Origin: Gigaspora rosea
Lineage: Eukaryota; Glomeromycota; Glomeromycetes; Diversisporales; Gigasporaceae
Direction of reading: 5' to 3'
Assembly: GCA_003550325.1 (NCBI GenBank)
Contig: QKWP01000609.1
Location: forward strand, 131,728-195,727
DNA length: 64,000 nt
The notes below the pieces were generated by a model that did no database searches, was not told where the DNA came from, and saw only the letters and a list, made by a program, of their open reading frames with translations. The first letter of the stretch is position 1; the number at the start of each line of letters is the position of its first letter. Below are positions 1 through 11,340 of this stretch, piece by piece. The position numbers were made by a program, and so were the translations under genes.

Positions 1-205
1 GATGTTAATAACGATGTTAATAACGATGTTAATAACGATGTTACAGTAATATCGATGTTAATAACGATGTTAATAACGATGTTAATAACGATGTTACAGT
101 AATATCGATGTTAATAACGATGTTAATAACGATATTAATAATTATGTTAACAACGATGTTAATAACGATGTTAATAACGATGATATTAATAATTATGATA
201 TAACG
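1..205. repeat. 12-bp minisatellite upstream of the first visible exon
   Basis: Tandem copies of GATGTTAATAAC, broken twice by a 17-bp variant (GATGTTACAGTAATATC) and degenerating after about 140. A 12-bp unit could encode Asp-Val-Asn-Asn, but the 17-bp variants shift the frame, so the array is probably non-coding: intron or 5' flank of the ankyrin gene that follows. A splice acceptor (TTTTTTAG) ends the region at 218. Confidence 0.85.
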
Positions 206-218
206 TGTTATTTTTTAG

Positions 219-1270
219 TGCCAGAGCAGAATTCAAAAAGAATGACTAGGATATCTGATATTATTGGTATTTATATATTTTTTTTTTTATTGTGTGTGAT
301 ATATATGTTTTTTATTTTGTGCGTTGGGTGTGAATCGAGTGGAAAAAATTCTAATTCTAGATTGGGCAGATTTACAAAAAGACGCTTTAGCAGCTGAATT
401 ATGGCTACATAATCAAGGTTTTTTATCTTTTTTTTTTTTTTTTTTAAAAACAATTTGTTATCTTTTAGAATCTATATATATATATATATATATACATTTT
501 ATCGTTATCTAATTCATATGGTTTTATTAGAAATTGAAGAAAAACGTCAGATGGGATTAATTGAAGGAGACGAATATTATGGTCAAGGTAACATATAATA
601 TTATATATATTGTTATTTTTATGATATAAATGGTTAAAAAAAAAAATCGGTCTATGACATGAGGGGTATTAAATATTGGAAAAAAACGTGTTTGTTTATC
701 TCTTGAATAGATGATCATGGATGATCGAAATTTTTATGATTTACATATGATTTGCATAAGACCGGATAAATAGTATTTCCTTTATTATAGAATTACAATT
801 TGAATAGCAATTTTGAATAGCAATTTTGAATAGCAATTTTGAATAGCAATTTTGAATGGCAATTTTGAATAGCAATTTGAATTTGAATTACAATTTGAAT
901 AACATATTTTATTACTATTATTACTATTAGAATATGGATATTCGTCTATTGAACAGTCTACTGGACAACTAATCGAAGGTAATGTTTGATATATATATAT
1001 ATATATGGGTGCGTGAGAGTGAAAACCTGTAACTCATCTTTTAATGATAAGTTGCAGGTTTTCACTCTCACGCTTTCATAAATTACCACGTCTTTTTAGG
1101 TGTAAATAAATAATATTTTTAATTGATCACCAACTGTTTTACTATTTTTCTTTAATTTTCGTTAATTTTAAACAAAAACAGATGAACAAGCACAAAAGGC
1201 GCAAGATATATCAACAGGATCTCAACAAAATCGACAAAGTCAGGTATTTATTTTTAATTCAAACAAACCT

Positions 1271-1314
<44 letters not shown>

Positions 1315-4048
1315 NAATTAATTATAATCCTTTTTTATATAAAATAAAGGACCTAGAATCGCAACGAATGAAAAATCAAAAATGGAAAAGCAAAGCTAAA
1401 AATTTTGTAAAGAGACTTTCAGGACGAGTGAGTATTTATGATCTTGTAGTTTATTTCTGAGTAATATCTAATGAGTAATAGAGTAATATCTGCTGTAATA
1501 TCTGAGTAATATCTGAATGTAATGACAACTATATTTAATATGAGTGCCGTCAGGGGAAACCTGTCTGTCATCGGACTTTTTTGTGTACAGTTAACCATCT
1601 ATGAAAAAATCTATCATTCTGAGATTTTCCATAGACGACTTAATTGTACACAAAATATAAGTGACATGTCAGGTTTTCACTCATAATAATAATAATAATA
1701 ATAATAATAATTTTATGGGAAATTATATTTAAAATAATATCGTTAAAATTCATACAATGTAATGGAAATAACTTTAACCCGGTGACAATAGAATTTCCCT
1801 AATTTTATGGTTACTATTATTATATGTCACAGATTAAAATGAAATCAGATTAAAATGAAACTGGGGACCTCTCTTGCTCACCTTTAAAGCTTATAAAACC
1901 CACATATACTCGTTTATTAATAACCCTAACCCTAATGCTAAAAAAACCCCCCAAAAAATGTCCCCTAAAAAATTTTAAAATTTTGCTTAAAAAATAGAAA
2001 AATTTCATTTTAAATCCGATTTCATTTTAATCTGTCACATTATATATATAATATATGTTAATAGAAAGTATTAATATCTTAAAAAATTAGTTAAACATTA
2101 ATTTATTCTTCTGTATTCGATTGATTACTATATACTAGTACATAGGTTTAATCAAAAATTTATTGAATTCTATAGAAATCTCAAATTCAAGATTTTAATA
2201 ATAATTTAAATATATATGAAGGTATGTTATTCGATTTTTTTTTTTTTAATCTCATGTCTTTTTTTTTTTTTTAAAAAAAAAAAAAAGATTCAAATAAAAT
2301 ATGAATATTTATTTAATTTATAGATGGATTAGACGAGGAAGATACTGCTGCTGGGTGGACATCTGTAAATATAGGTATATTTTTTATTTTATATAAGTTA
2401 ATTTTACGTGTATGCGCAGACCGAGTTCAAACAAATACGAGACTTTTAATCATGATTAGATAGATATTGAACTCGTGGGAAAAGACTCTATTCGAATATT
2501 ATTTAAATTATTCTAGTGTTATTTAATTTACTCGAGTGTTATTTAAATTACTTGAGTGTTATTTAAATTACTAGAATGTTATTTAAATTACTCGAGTGAG
2601 TGTTATTTAAATTACTAGAGTAATCGCGTATTACTTAAAATTACTCGCGTAAATTATTATTTTGGATGGTCATACGTGTCACAGCATCTTCAATCGGTCT
2701 AATACATATTACGGCACTTGTAAATTTGTGAATAACAAAAAAATAAAGAAATTATATAGAATGTTTAAACTCTATGAAATCACGTATTTTGAAACCTTCA
2801 ATATTTCTAACTTTTGTAAAACCATTTTACCCTCATATTAATTAAAGCCGAAGTGGGTAAAATAGATTCATACAACAATCAAATTTCTCAAGTTTCACCA
2901 ATAATCGAAGGAAAAAAACCTGATAACAATATAATAGGTCATGGTAAGAAATTGTTTTGTTATTAAAAAAAAAAAAACAAATTTATAGATTTCTTTTCAA
3001 AATTGGATAAAATTATTTTTTTTGGGAGGATAAATATATAATATAACGTGTTACATAATTATATAAAGTGTGGATATTTTTTCTATATATTTATTTATTT
3101 CACTTTTTTTAAATTAGTGCGGTTTGAATTATAACCAATTTAGGAAGGAGGTTAATTATAAATAAATAGTTTGGGTTGAAATGTTCGCGGTGGAAAATAA
3201 AAAAAAATTTGTTTTTTTTTGTTGTGATCATTATTATATAGTTATCATAAATAATTAATTACATAAACAATTATTATCTATGCATTAAAATATTATATAT
3301 ATATATATATATGAATTAAGAAAAGATATCTACACTTTAACTTTATAGAAATATTTCGTTTTTATTTATTGTCAGATATTAATTTGCTTGAATAAAAACA
3401 TCGAAATTTTATTTATAGAAAAGTCTTTATTGGGTTTTATTCATGTTGGGGTGATACTAGTTAGCAAATTAGTCGTAATTAGTCGCAATTAGTCGTAATT
3501 AGTCGTCGTAATTAGTCGTAATTAGTCGTAATTAATAATCGCTTATTTATACCAATATATCATATCATATATTTACTGTATGTATATCATTTTAAATTAT
3601 AGGTTCGCATAAACCAAATGACAATCTTGATAATTTAGAAATTGGGGAGCCTGGACCATCATCAACTTTTAGACGACCAATACAACATATTGGAGTTCCA
3701 GCCTCTCCAAAAGCATGTAAGTTTTACTTATTTTTATTTATTTTTTTTTTTCATAAAGATAATATATATTTAATGTTAATGATATCATTTCAAAAAAAAA
3801 ATTTTTTTTTATTAATAATAATATAAAAGTTTTATATAGCGATCAATGTAGATCATTATTTTCAAAAAATAAATGGAAATTAAATTCACAACCATGTTAT
3901 GCTGCTTATCATGCAAGGATTGGAGATACAGAAGGCATAAGATGGCATGTTGAACATTTTGGGGATTGGGTATTAAATGCGATACAAGAAGTTAGTAGTC
4001 CTAGAAATAGGTATGTGTATGTTAATAGTAAACAAATAAATCAATAGC

Positions 4049-4097
<49 letters not shown>

Positions 4098-6241
4098 TTA
4101 ATTTTCAAAATTAATATTAATTACTAAAATTGGTATATTTATTTTTTAGTTATAGAAGGCCATTAGAAGCGTTACCATTAGAAGCGATAATGTATTGTCC
4201 AGCTCACAAATTATTACCTACATTAACATATTTAAAAAAAATGGGTTCAAATTTAAATTGTATAGATTCTTATACAGGAGGAACATGTATAAATTATTTA
4301 TCACAAAATTCATCACTTTTAACAACTTCTTATAAATCAAATTCTTATTCTCCTCTTAATCCGACAACTTTTAATAATCTTAATACTCAAGGAATTTACT
4401 TTAAAAAAGTTTTAATATATTTATTAGAACAAGGTTTAGATATAAATTCTCAAAATTTTACTGGTGATACTTTATTATCTTCTTTATTATTTAAATGGCA
4501 TCCACAATTATCTTCTTCAATAATTGAATTTTTAATTGATCAAGGTGCTAATCCAAATTTAGAAAATTTTAGAGGTGGAACTCCTTTAGGTTATACTTTA
4601 TTAGCTACAAGATTTGAAAATGGTGGTGGTCCATTTAAAAAAGTTTTAAAAATTTTAAAAATTTTATTAAAAGGTGGTGGTAATTGTAATTATGAAGTTG
4701 TAATACCTGGTAGAAGATTAAGAAATTTGGGTTGGGTTTGTGTTGATATTAGTGTTAATTTATCAAAATATCAACAACAAACTTTAATTGAAACTTTAAT
4801 AGAATGGGGTTGTGAATTTGGTTCTTGGGATGATCATTATAGAAAAAAAAGAAGAAAAAAAAATAGAATGGCAAGTGAAGAAAGTGGAATTTTTGGAAAA
4901 TTTTATGCTGATGAATTATCAAAAATTGAAAGTAATGAAAAAGGTAAACATCGAGAAAAAGATAATGAAAATATTAATAATAATAATGACGATGATGATG
5001 TTGTTGTTGATGATGATGATGATGATGATATATATATGGAAAGTGATAAAGAAACTGATGAAAATGTTGATGAAACTGAAGGTGCTGGTGTTGGAGGTCA
5101 ATCTGGAACGATTGGAACGATTGGAACTATTACTGGAAGTGGTATTTTAAATGCTGATTATAGTGAACAAATTGACGCAATTTATGAGGAAACTGATGAT
5201 GATGGAAATGAATCTCCCGTTTTACCATCAGGTCAAGGTGGTGGAAGTTTATTAACTAAAAGATTAAAAGGTAAAAATTTAAAATTTGAAACTCCTATAA
5301 GAATACCTCCATTATTTTCTAGTCCACCTACTTCTCCTTTACCTCCAACCGCTTCACTTCCACCAATACCCGTGCAAAACCCTACGGGTCAACGTGGAAT
5401 GGTATCTGCACGTGATATTCCTGCCGCATTATTAAGGCCATTAACAGCTTCATTGTCAAAATCTCAATATACTCAAAGAGGAACACTTTCTCGTTCTCGT
5501 CCTCGTCCTATTCATAGATTATCTTTATTTTTTAATCCTTCACCTACAACTCCAACATTTAAACCAAATAATCCACCAAATATTTTAGTTTATGCAGTTC
5601 AATTAAATCAACTTGATATGATAAAAATTCTTTTAAAAAGAATTTATGAACTTAGTGAATCAAGAAGTATAATGGCTGCATTAAAAGAATGTGGTGTTAG
5701 TTTTAATAAAAAAGAAAGTTATGATGGAAGTGATGATAGTTTTGATGAAATCATAATACCAAAAGAGAAACATGGTTTTTTTGAACATTTATTTAGATTT
5801 CATTCTCATGATGGTAAATATGATATTAGAAAATATTTATTAACTTGGTATGGAAAACAAGGTGCCTCAAAAAGGAAAAAAACATTGCACAGAATCGAAA
5901 AGATGAAAAATAATTGGACAAATAAAGCAAAGAATGGTTATTTTTCTACTAGAGGAATTGATGCTGAATTTATTATGGTTGGAACTAATGGAGAAGAAGT
6001 CATTGATGATGACGATGATTATGAAAAAGATGATGAAATCATTGATTATGATGACGACGATGATGATGATGATTATGAAAAAGATGATGAAATCATTTAT
6101 GATGATGATCAAAAAGATGAAGAAAGTGAAAATGATTCTAGAAATGATTCTAGAAATGATAATGTAGAAAATAGTGTAGAAAGTCTGGATAAATCAAGTG
6201 ATTTAGAATTAATTGATGCTCAAGAAAAGGAAGAAAGTTAA
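219..6241 (+). CDS. Ankyrin-repeat protein with acidic tracts (12 visible exons)
   Basis: Exons read as 219-266, 361-417, 531-587, 931-978, 1182-1243, 1350-1427, 2176-2221, 2324-2374, 2848-2943, 3603-3716, 3830-4010 and 4150-6241 (stop TAA). All junctions are GT-AG and keep one frame; most early introns are phase 1. The first exon has an acceptor, so the gene may begin upstream; the first in-frame ATG is at 242, giving about 968 residues. The N-terminal third is hydrophilic and Gln/Asn-rich. Ankyrin-like repeats (YLLEQGLDINSQN, FLIDQGANPN, ILLKGGGNCN) lie near residues 280-490, and an isolated repeat-like helix pair (LVYAVQLNQLDMIKILLK) lies near residue 750. Asp/Glu tracts occur near 540-570 and 885-965, with a Pro-rich stretch between. 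No catalytic domain, signal peptide or membrane segment is evident. Ankyrin repeats bind proteins; the partner is unknown. The last exon is certain; the small exons rest on splice consensus and frame. Confidence 0.85.
802..880. repeat. 13-bp tandem repeat in an intron
   Basis: About six copies of GAATAGCAATTTT in the intron between exons 531-587 and 931-978. Non-coding. Confidence 0.85.
1011..1073. repeat. Intronic hairpin (MITE-like)
   Basis: Arms 1011-1034 and 1050-1073 match at 23 of 24 positions and begin GCGTGAGAGTGAAAACCTG. It lies in the intron 979-1181. Its outer sequence resembles the ends of the element at 1541-1683. Confidence 0.85.
1541..1683. repeat. Intronic inverted-repeat element related to 1011-1073
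   Basis: Imperfect arms of about 65 bp: the left starts TGAGTG and reads on through GGGGAAACCTG; the right ends CAGGTTTTCACTCA. It lies in intron 1428-2175 and is followed by an (AAT)n microsatellite. Confidence 0.8.
1825..2039. mobile_element. Non-autonomous MITE with 22-bp TIRs
   Basis: Termini TGTCACAGATTAAAATGAAA and its reverse complement delimit 215 bp. Flanks read TTATA on both sides, a possible 5-bp target duplication, although AT richness makes this weak. It carries a short telomere-like CCCTAACCCTAA stretch. It lies in the same intron as the previous element. Confidence 0.75.
2495..2650. repeat. 20-bp tandem repeat in an intron
   Basis: Five to seven degenerate copies of GTGTTATTTAAATTACTCGA in the intron 2375-2847, non-coding. 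Confidence 0.8.
3466..3535. repeat. 10-bp tandem repeat in an intron
   Basis: About seven copies of AATTAGTCGT in the intron 2944-3602 of the ankyrin gene. Confidence 0.8.
4049..4096. repeat. (ATT)n microsatellite in the last intron
   Basis: Perfect ATT triplets in the intron 4011-4149, just upstream of the acceptor of the large last exon. Confidence 0.9.
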
Positions 6242-6660
6242 TGTCATTTGATTTTAAATCTTTTTTAATAAATAAATAAGGAAATATATATATGATTTAA
6301 AATATGATGATTATTGTAAATTTAGAACTTTTTCCTTTTTTATATAAACACTTTTTCAATGTTTATTTATAACTACTATTATATTTTTTTATTAATTCGA
6401 AATCATTATTCTATCAACAAATTTGTATTTTTTCAGATGTATTCTTCACATATAAATGCATGAAATTTTATTATAGTCAATGATAATTTATTTATAATTT
6501 TTAAAAATTAAAAATAAAGAGAACTTACGAAAGTTAAATTTCTTATATAATGCACGCAAATTTTGTGATATTGCGTTTTTTTTTTCTGTAGATCTCTTTT
6601 ATTATCAAAAAAATACTAATCAACGAAACAAGTCATTCATACTTAAGAGTCGCGTTTAAA
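6242..6660. other. 3' flank of the ankyrin gene, AT-rich
   Basis: About 420 bp without a convincing ORF, directly after the stop codon. AATAAATAAATAA at about 6268-6280 could serve as a polyadenylation signal. Otherwise I see nothing here. Confidence 0.5.
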
Positions 6661-6666
6661 CCAAAA

Positions 6667-7060
6667 AAGGGGGGGACGCGTAAAGCCAGGTAGGTCTATC
6701 ATGAAATTTAATTAATGTTAACGTTAAGGTTAGGGTCAGTTTAAAACCTGTATAGGCTAAGATGAGAAGGTTCTTATAGGTAAAATCTTCCCTCAATATT
6801 TTTCTTAATGTACCAAGATAGGTTTAAACATTCATTTCTTGTATTTGTAGCACTTTTTTTACTTCGACGGGTTGATTCGCGTAAACAAAAAATTTGCGAT
6901 TTTGATTGGTCGTATGAAACGGAAAAAGAGAAAACGAAGAATACAAGAAAACTAATGCCTAAACCTATATTGATGCACTAATTAAAAATGTCGGGAAGGT
7001 GATTTTACCTATAAAACATGCCCTAACCCTAACCCTGAACTAACCTTTATCCTAACTTTA
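6667..7060. mobile_element. Foldback element related to 14212-14499
   Basis: Long imperfect inverted repeat. The left arm (about 6715-6850) contains GGTAAAATCTTCCCTC; the right arm (about 6940-7060) contains GATTTTACCTATAAAAC. The outer left sequence, GACGCGTAAAGCCAGG, matches the end of the element at 14212. It includes CCCTAACCCTAACCC near 7020, which is internal to the repeat and not a telomere. Confidence 0.7.
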
Positions 7061-7198
7061 ACTAAATAGTCAAAAACATATGATGCACAACGCTTTAAAC
7101 ATTCCCTATATGTAGTCATATAATAAAATTTTTTTTCCAGATTACGATCGAATAATTTTATTAATACAAATTTTAAACAGATGTACAGTCCTAACAGT

Positions 7199-7421
7199 TC
7201 GATAGTTTTGGATAAAACTTCGCAAAGGCTAGTCTACAAACAAAGCTAAAGAGTCATTTCTTTAAAAACTAAACTAAATTAAGTCCTTTCTTTTTGCCAC
7301 TTTAAGAAAAAAACACAGCATATTACATCTTTTTCATGGTTAAATAAATGAAATGATTCTATAGCTTTGTTCGTAGAGATGTAATACTAGTCTTTTCGAA
7401 AATTTATCTAAAACTATCTAT
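7199..7421. repeat. Small foldback element
   Basis: Inverted arms: AGTTTTGGATAAAACTTCG on the left, CGAAAATTTATCTAAAACT on the right, with a second matching block around ACAAACAAAGCTA / TAGCTTTGTTCGT. No TSD was assigned. Confidence 0.65.
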
Positions 7422-7514
7422 TTGGATTAAATATTATAAAATTATATGTCCGCATATAGTTTTAATTGACATGAGGCTATGCCCTTTTCATGTGATATAT
7501 AAGTGTATTTAAAC

Positions 7515-7907
7515 TAGGGTAATTTGATATTTTTTCGCATCGCATATGCTTCGCATAATCAAGCAAAAAAAAGCATAAATCACGTGAATAAAATTTGATT
7601 GGTTGTTTGGAATATGTTAACTTCATTCGGCAAACTTTAAATTTGTAATTTAGGTGACAGAGTGGTGACAAAACGTAGGTCCCGAAAAATTCCGATGTAG
7701 AAAATGAATGAACTTAAATTACGAGCATAGTTGAGGTAAAATTTTTGATAAATGTCCGAGAAATTTCGAAAAACAGAACTAAAAACAATTAATTACATAT
7801 AATAAAAAATCGCATAATCGACCCAATTGATCGCATACCATCGCATAATCAACCTCAATTCGCCCGCATAATTTACCTCATCGCATCGCATAATCCTGGA
7901 CACCCTA
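7515..7907. mobile_element. hAT-type MITE with 8-bp TSD
   Basis: The 393-bp insertion is flanked by a perfect ATTTAAAC duplication (7507-7514 and 7908-7915). It starts TAGGGT and ends GGACACCCTA. An 8-bp TSD with TAGGGT-type ends is the hAT signature. The interior is rich in TCGCATAAT and CGCATCGCATA motifs. The same family supplies the ends of 12104-16774. Confidence 0.9.
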
Positions 7908-8545
7908 ATTTAAACGTAATAAGGCTAGATAAAAATAGAACCGTTAATATTTGCGGTTACAGATAACTCATACAGGGGGGTCCCCAAAATTCCGGGTCAG
8001 GATACGTCGGAGAGCTTCGGAATCATGGTCGGCTGGATCGGAATTGATAAAAAATATTACTAATAAATCATATCCATTCATTAAGTAAAAAATGCCCAGC
8101 TGATAATTTTGCTATAGAACCTTCTAAAAGCTAGGGCTAAATGCCGACCTAGATCTGACGCTTCCGACCCGGAAATCTGGAGATAGCCTTGTAAAAATCG
8201 TTACAAATAGGGCTATTAATAGGTCCGTCCGGACTGACGGTCCTTCGGTCCGTCCAGAGACCGGTCCAGTCCGGTCCTTTTTAGGACGGACCGAAAGGAC
8301 CGTCGGTCCTAATAGTAAATATCAAATAAACTAAATGTAAATATTATTATGATAATACGCATTTGAAACAACTATAAAATGTTTTTGGTTAAAATTTAAT
8401 TACAAACCCCTTAGTTTGTTAAACAATATTAAACCACATTTAATGTATAATGAGAACGGGCTGTTATTAACGTTAATAAAATAGATAAATTTATTAATGA
8501 CAGCAATGGCGTGATCAGTTGATTTACAATTTGCACTGTATTTGT

Positions 8546-8693
8546 GCCTATGAGCATTATTTTGGAATACGAGTTTGAATAAGCTAATGATTAATTTAGC
8601 TGAGGATTTTTAATAATAAAAATTATAATTTGCATTTGACTAAATTAACTATTAGCTTGTCTCAAACTCGTGTTCAAAACAACGCCTATAAGC
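8546..8693. mobile_element. Palindromic MITE with TIRs of about 54 bp
   Basis: The two halves are near reverse complements (GCCTATGAGC... and ...GCCTATAAGC, with CGAGTTTGA / TCAAACTCG inside). It sits just before the transposase fragment. Confidence 0.8.
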
Positions 8694-8703
8694 AAAAAAA
8701 GTT

Positions 8704-8856
8704 TATCTAGCTATTATGTCTACTAGTGTTCCAAGTGAACAACTATTTAGCTTAGCTGGATTAACAGTTACTAAATCACGAAATTCTCTTGATAATGAAA
8801 CAGTTCGGGCTGTTTTGTGTTTAAAATCTTGGTTTACTGAAGGCTTACCATTCTAA
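8704..8856 (+). pseudogene. hAT transposase C-terminal dimerisation fragment
   Basis: An open stretch of 50 codons ending in TAA reads YLAIMSTSVPSEQLFSLAG, then TKSRNSL and LCLKSWF. This matches the C-terminal hAT dimerisation region (SVPSERLFS-type motif, then a conserved Leu/Trp helix). Hydrophobic residues of this segment hold transposase oligomers together in the family. Only about 500 bp separate it from the left end of the host hAT element, and that interval includes an unrelated MITE. The DNA-binding and RNase H-fold catalytic parts of the transposase are therefore absent. It is a remnant, not a working gene. Confidence 0.85.
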
Positions 8857-9049
8857 ATTTTAATCTTATAAAATATTTTTTCCTGCTAGAGGTTTTTTTT
8901 TATAGAGTAAATTTATTCATTGCCCCATGCGATGCGCCTTATATGTCGCTCTCCCAATCAAATTTCAAGATCAGGTGTAACGTTACACGATCAAAAAATC
9001 GTTCGTTTTGTCAAAAATCGTCAATAACTTAAAATTGAGTATATGAAAC

Positions 9050-10081
9050 CAGTGTTGGAAATCTGTTTTGAAATTTATGTTCTCATGAGAACATGTTTAT
9101 TGAATTTAATGTTCTCAAAAATTTTTTTATGTTCTCAATTAGAAAAAAAAATTTTCTTTTACTCTTTCTTTCTTTTTCTCTTTCTCTCTTTCTTTCTCTT
9201 TCTCTCTTCTCTCTCTTTCTCTCTCTCTCTTTTTCTCTCTCTCTCACTCTTTCTCACTCTTTCTCACTCTTTTTTACTCTTATTTTCTTTCCCTTATTCT
9301 CTTTCTCACATACTTTTATACTTTTAGTTATTTTTTAATTTTTATTTTTAACTAATATATTTAAAAATTATTAATAAAATATATAATTTATTTAACAAAC
9401 TATATAAACAAAGCTAAGTTATTCATAATATAAGATTATAACTTTATATGTATATTTTTTAAAAAAATTAATATGAGGTTTTTTATATATTGTTGGAGAT
9501 GTTATTGGCTTGACTCAGCTTATATATTAAGTTTTTAAATAAGCTATTAACATTTCTCAAATGTTTAAATAAATAAGTAATATAATACTATATACTATTC
9601 TTTTTTACTGCAGTGAATTTATAGATTCAAAAATTTCTCACTATAAAATTTTAAGATATAACACTAAAGTTTAAAATCATAATAACTAAAGATTTGTTAA
9701 TTTTCTTATAAAAATTATCATCATAGTGAGTTTAGAATTTATGATATTATATGTATACATAATAAGGGATATATTGCACCAAACTAGAAATGGATAAACC
9801 AATAAACTTTATTATCTAAAATTTTTTATAATTCAAAAACAACTAAATTGTTCTCTATTTCAACTAACTAACAATTAAATATTTATGAGCTTAATTATTT
9901 TAAACTGCTATATTAATAAAAATAATTTTTTATTATTTTATATATTTATATAGAGAACATAATTTTCAAACTTAATGTTCTCAAAAAAAATTTAATAGAG
10001 AACATCTTAAATTTTGTAAATGTTCTCAGATTGAAAGTGATGTTCTCATGAGAACATGAGAACATAAGATTTCCAACACTG
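9050..10081. mobile_element. hAT-type non-autonomous element with perfect TSD
   Basis: TIRs CAGTGTTGGAAATCT and GATTTCCAACACTG, with subterminal ATGTTCTCATGAGAACAT palindromes at both ends, flanked by a perfect TATGAAAC duplication (9042-9049, 10082-10089). It is 1032 bp with no transposase ORF. It includes the CT-rich microsatellite 9160-9300. Confidence 0.93.
9160..9300. repeat. CT-rich microsatellite
   Basis: Polypyrimidine tract of TTTCT, CTCTCT and CTCACTCTTT units inside the element 9050-10081. The open frames across it are composition artefacts. Confidence 0.9.
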
Positions 10082-10447
10082 TATGAAACTACTCTTAGGA
10101 TTCTAACAAAAAAAATTTCTTGCAAATTTTACTATAAAACCTCCTCTCGCCCATACACACAATCTATACCTCACCCTAACCCTATCCAATGAAAAAGGGT
10201 TATTTTAATTGTTTTGATTTATGTTACACCTGATTTTATGATCTGCGGCAGGTGCGACAACATCGCATGTGCAATGTATAAATTATTTCTTTTTTATATG
10301 TGTATATAATTTTATTGTGCTTATAAAATACGTATACAACTTTATACATAACATTTTACCAATTAAAATTTTTTTGATTTAAACTTGGAAATAACCCGAT
10401 ACTAGTAGTATACTTTATTTTATATGTTGTTTTATTTAATATATGGG

Positions 10448-10816
10448 GCGCAGTCAATTAAAACACAGCTTATAGCTTTTTTTCCATTTTGAGAAAATCA
10501 TATTTTAAATTTAGTGTAATAACAACAATGATGATCCATTATTAGTAGAACCTGTTTGATCTACATGAATTAGCCAATCATACAAGCTCTTTTCTATGAC
10601 TATGCAGCAAGGATCAACAAGCTAATTTCTAGAATCTATGTTTAGATTGCTTCTAATTACATACGGCATTTAGAAAAATAGGCATCAACAAAAATTTTAT
10701 TATGCAAATTGATGCTTTAAATGCTAAATTATATAGTCAAATGCATGCTTTATTTTGATAGTATTGTTAACTCATTTTTGCAAAAAATGCCATAAGCCGT
10801 GTTTTAATTGACCGCT
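10448..10816. mobile_element. MITE with CAGTCAATTAAAACA ends
   Basis: The left sequence CAGTCAATTAAAACACAGC and right GCCGTGTTTTAATTGACCG are inverted repeats of about 25 bp. It is about 370 bp with no ORF, and the TSD is not clear. Confidence 0.75.
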
Positions 10817-11200
10817 CTCATATAGGTTTATAAATTTTTAAGTATTTGACAGGCATGTAAATGCTAATAATATTATATTAATAAGTATTTTTTTCTATGC
10901 AAGTAATATCTAATCATTTTGTTAATTTACTTTAATAATTTCACATATTAAGACAATTCTTGTCTTGAATCAGTACAAGATTTAACATATGGCATGCCCA
11001 ATTATCAAATGTTAAGTGGTTAAAAGTGACAAAATATCTTTTTAAATGATTTTAACTATAATGTTCATATTTTATGAAGTTAATTAATTAGCAATCCACA
11101 TAAGAACAATAGTATTATTTTATAGGTACTATAACGCAAATTACTATATATTTTATACAGTATAACTTTTATATAGTTCTAAAATCTTTTTTTTCTTTAG

Positions 11201-11340
11201 GGCTGTATCATAAATTATCTGATTATTTTTTATCAGAGGCCTACCCCCCTCTCTCTTATTATAGTCAGGTTCTTATATATAATTTCAACTTTTTTTACCC
11301 CCTCCCCCTAAAAAATCATCTGATTTTTGTCACTTCCCTT
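11201..11340. repeat. Dispersed repeat, second copy inverted at 54833-54975
   Basis: Contains CAGAGGCCTACCCCCCTC and ACCCCCTCCCCCTAAAAAAT. The reverse complement of the same layout occurs at 54833-54975. The ends are loosely inverted, consistent with a short MITE. Confidence 0.7.

Larger units (their letters stand above)
8971..10232. mobile_element. TCAGGTGTAA-ended MITE, split by an insertion
   Basis: The left end is TCAGGTGTAACGTTACA and the right end TGTTACACCTGA. The original element was only about 230 bp; 9050-10081 is inserted in it. Related ends occur near 18395 and at 19357-19652. Confidence 0.7.

Noticed and set aside
1262-1315. ORF spanning the poly-T run and the single N near 1315
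   Set aside because: The run is intronic between exons 1182-1243 and 1350-1427; an assembly or homopolymer ambiguity, not coding.
1921-1937. Telomere-like CCCTAACCCTAA, also near 7020, 19490 and 63570
   Set aside because: Only two or three units and always inside dispersed repeats, so not telomeric or a scar of chromosome fusion.
4812-6167. Opposite-strand and shifted ORFs in the ankyrin gene
   Set aside because: Ile/Met/Asn-rich shadows of the GAT-repeat tracts encoding Asp runs.
9043-9338. Overlapping ORFs in the CT tract
   Set aside because: Both are Ser/Leu/Phe runs caused by the microsatellite inside a hAT-type element.
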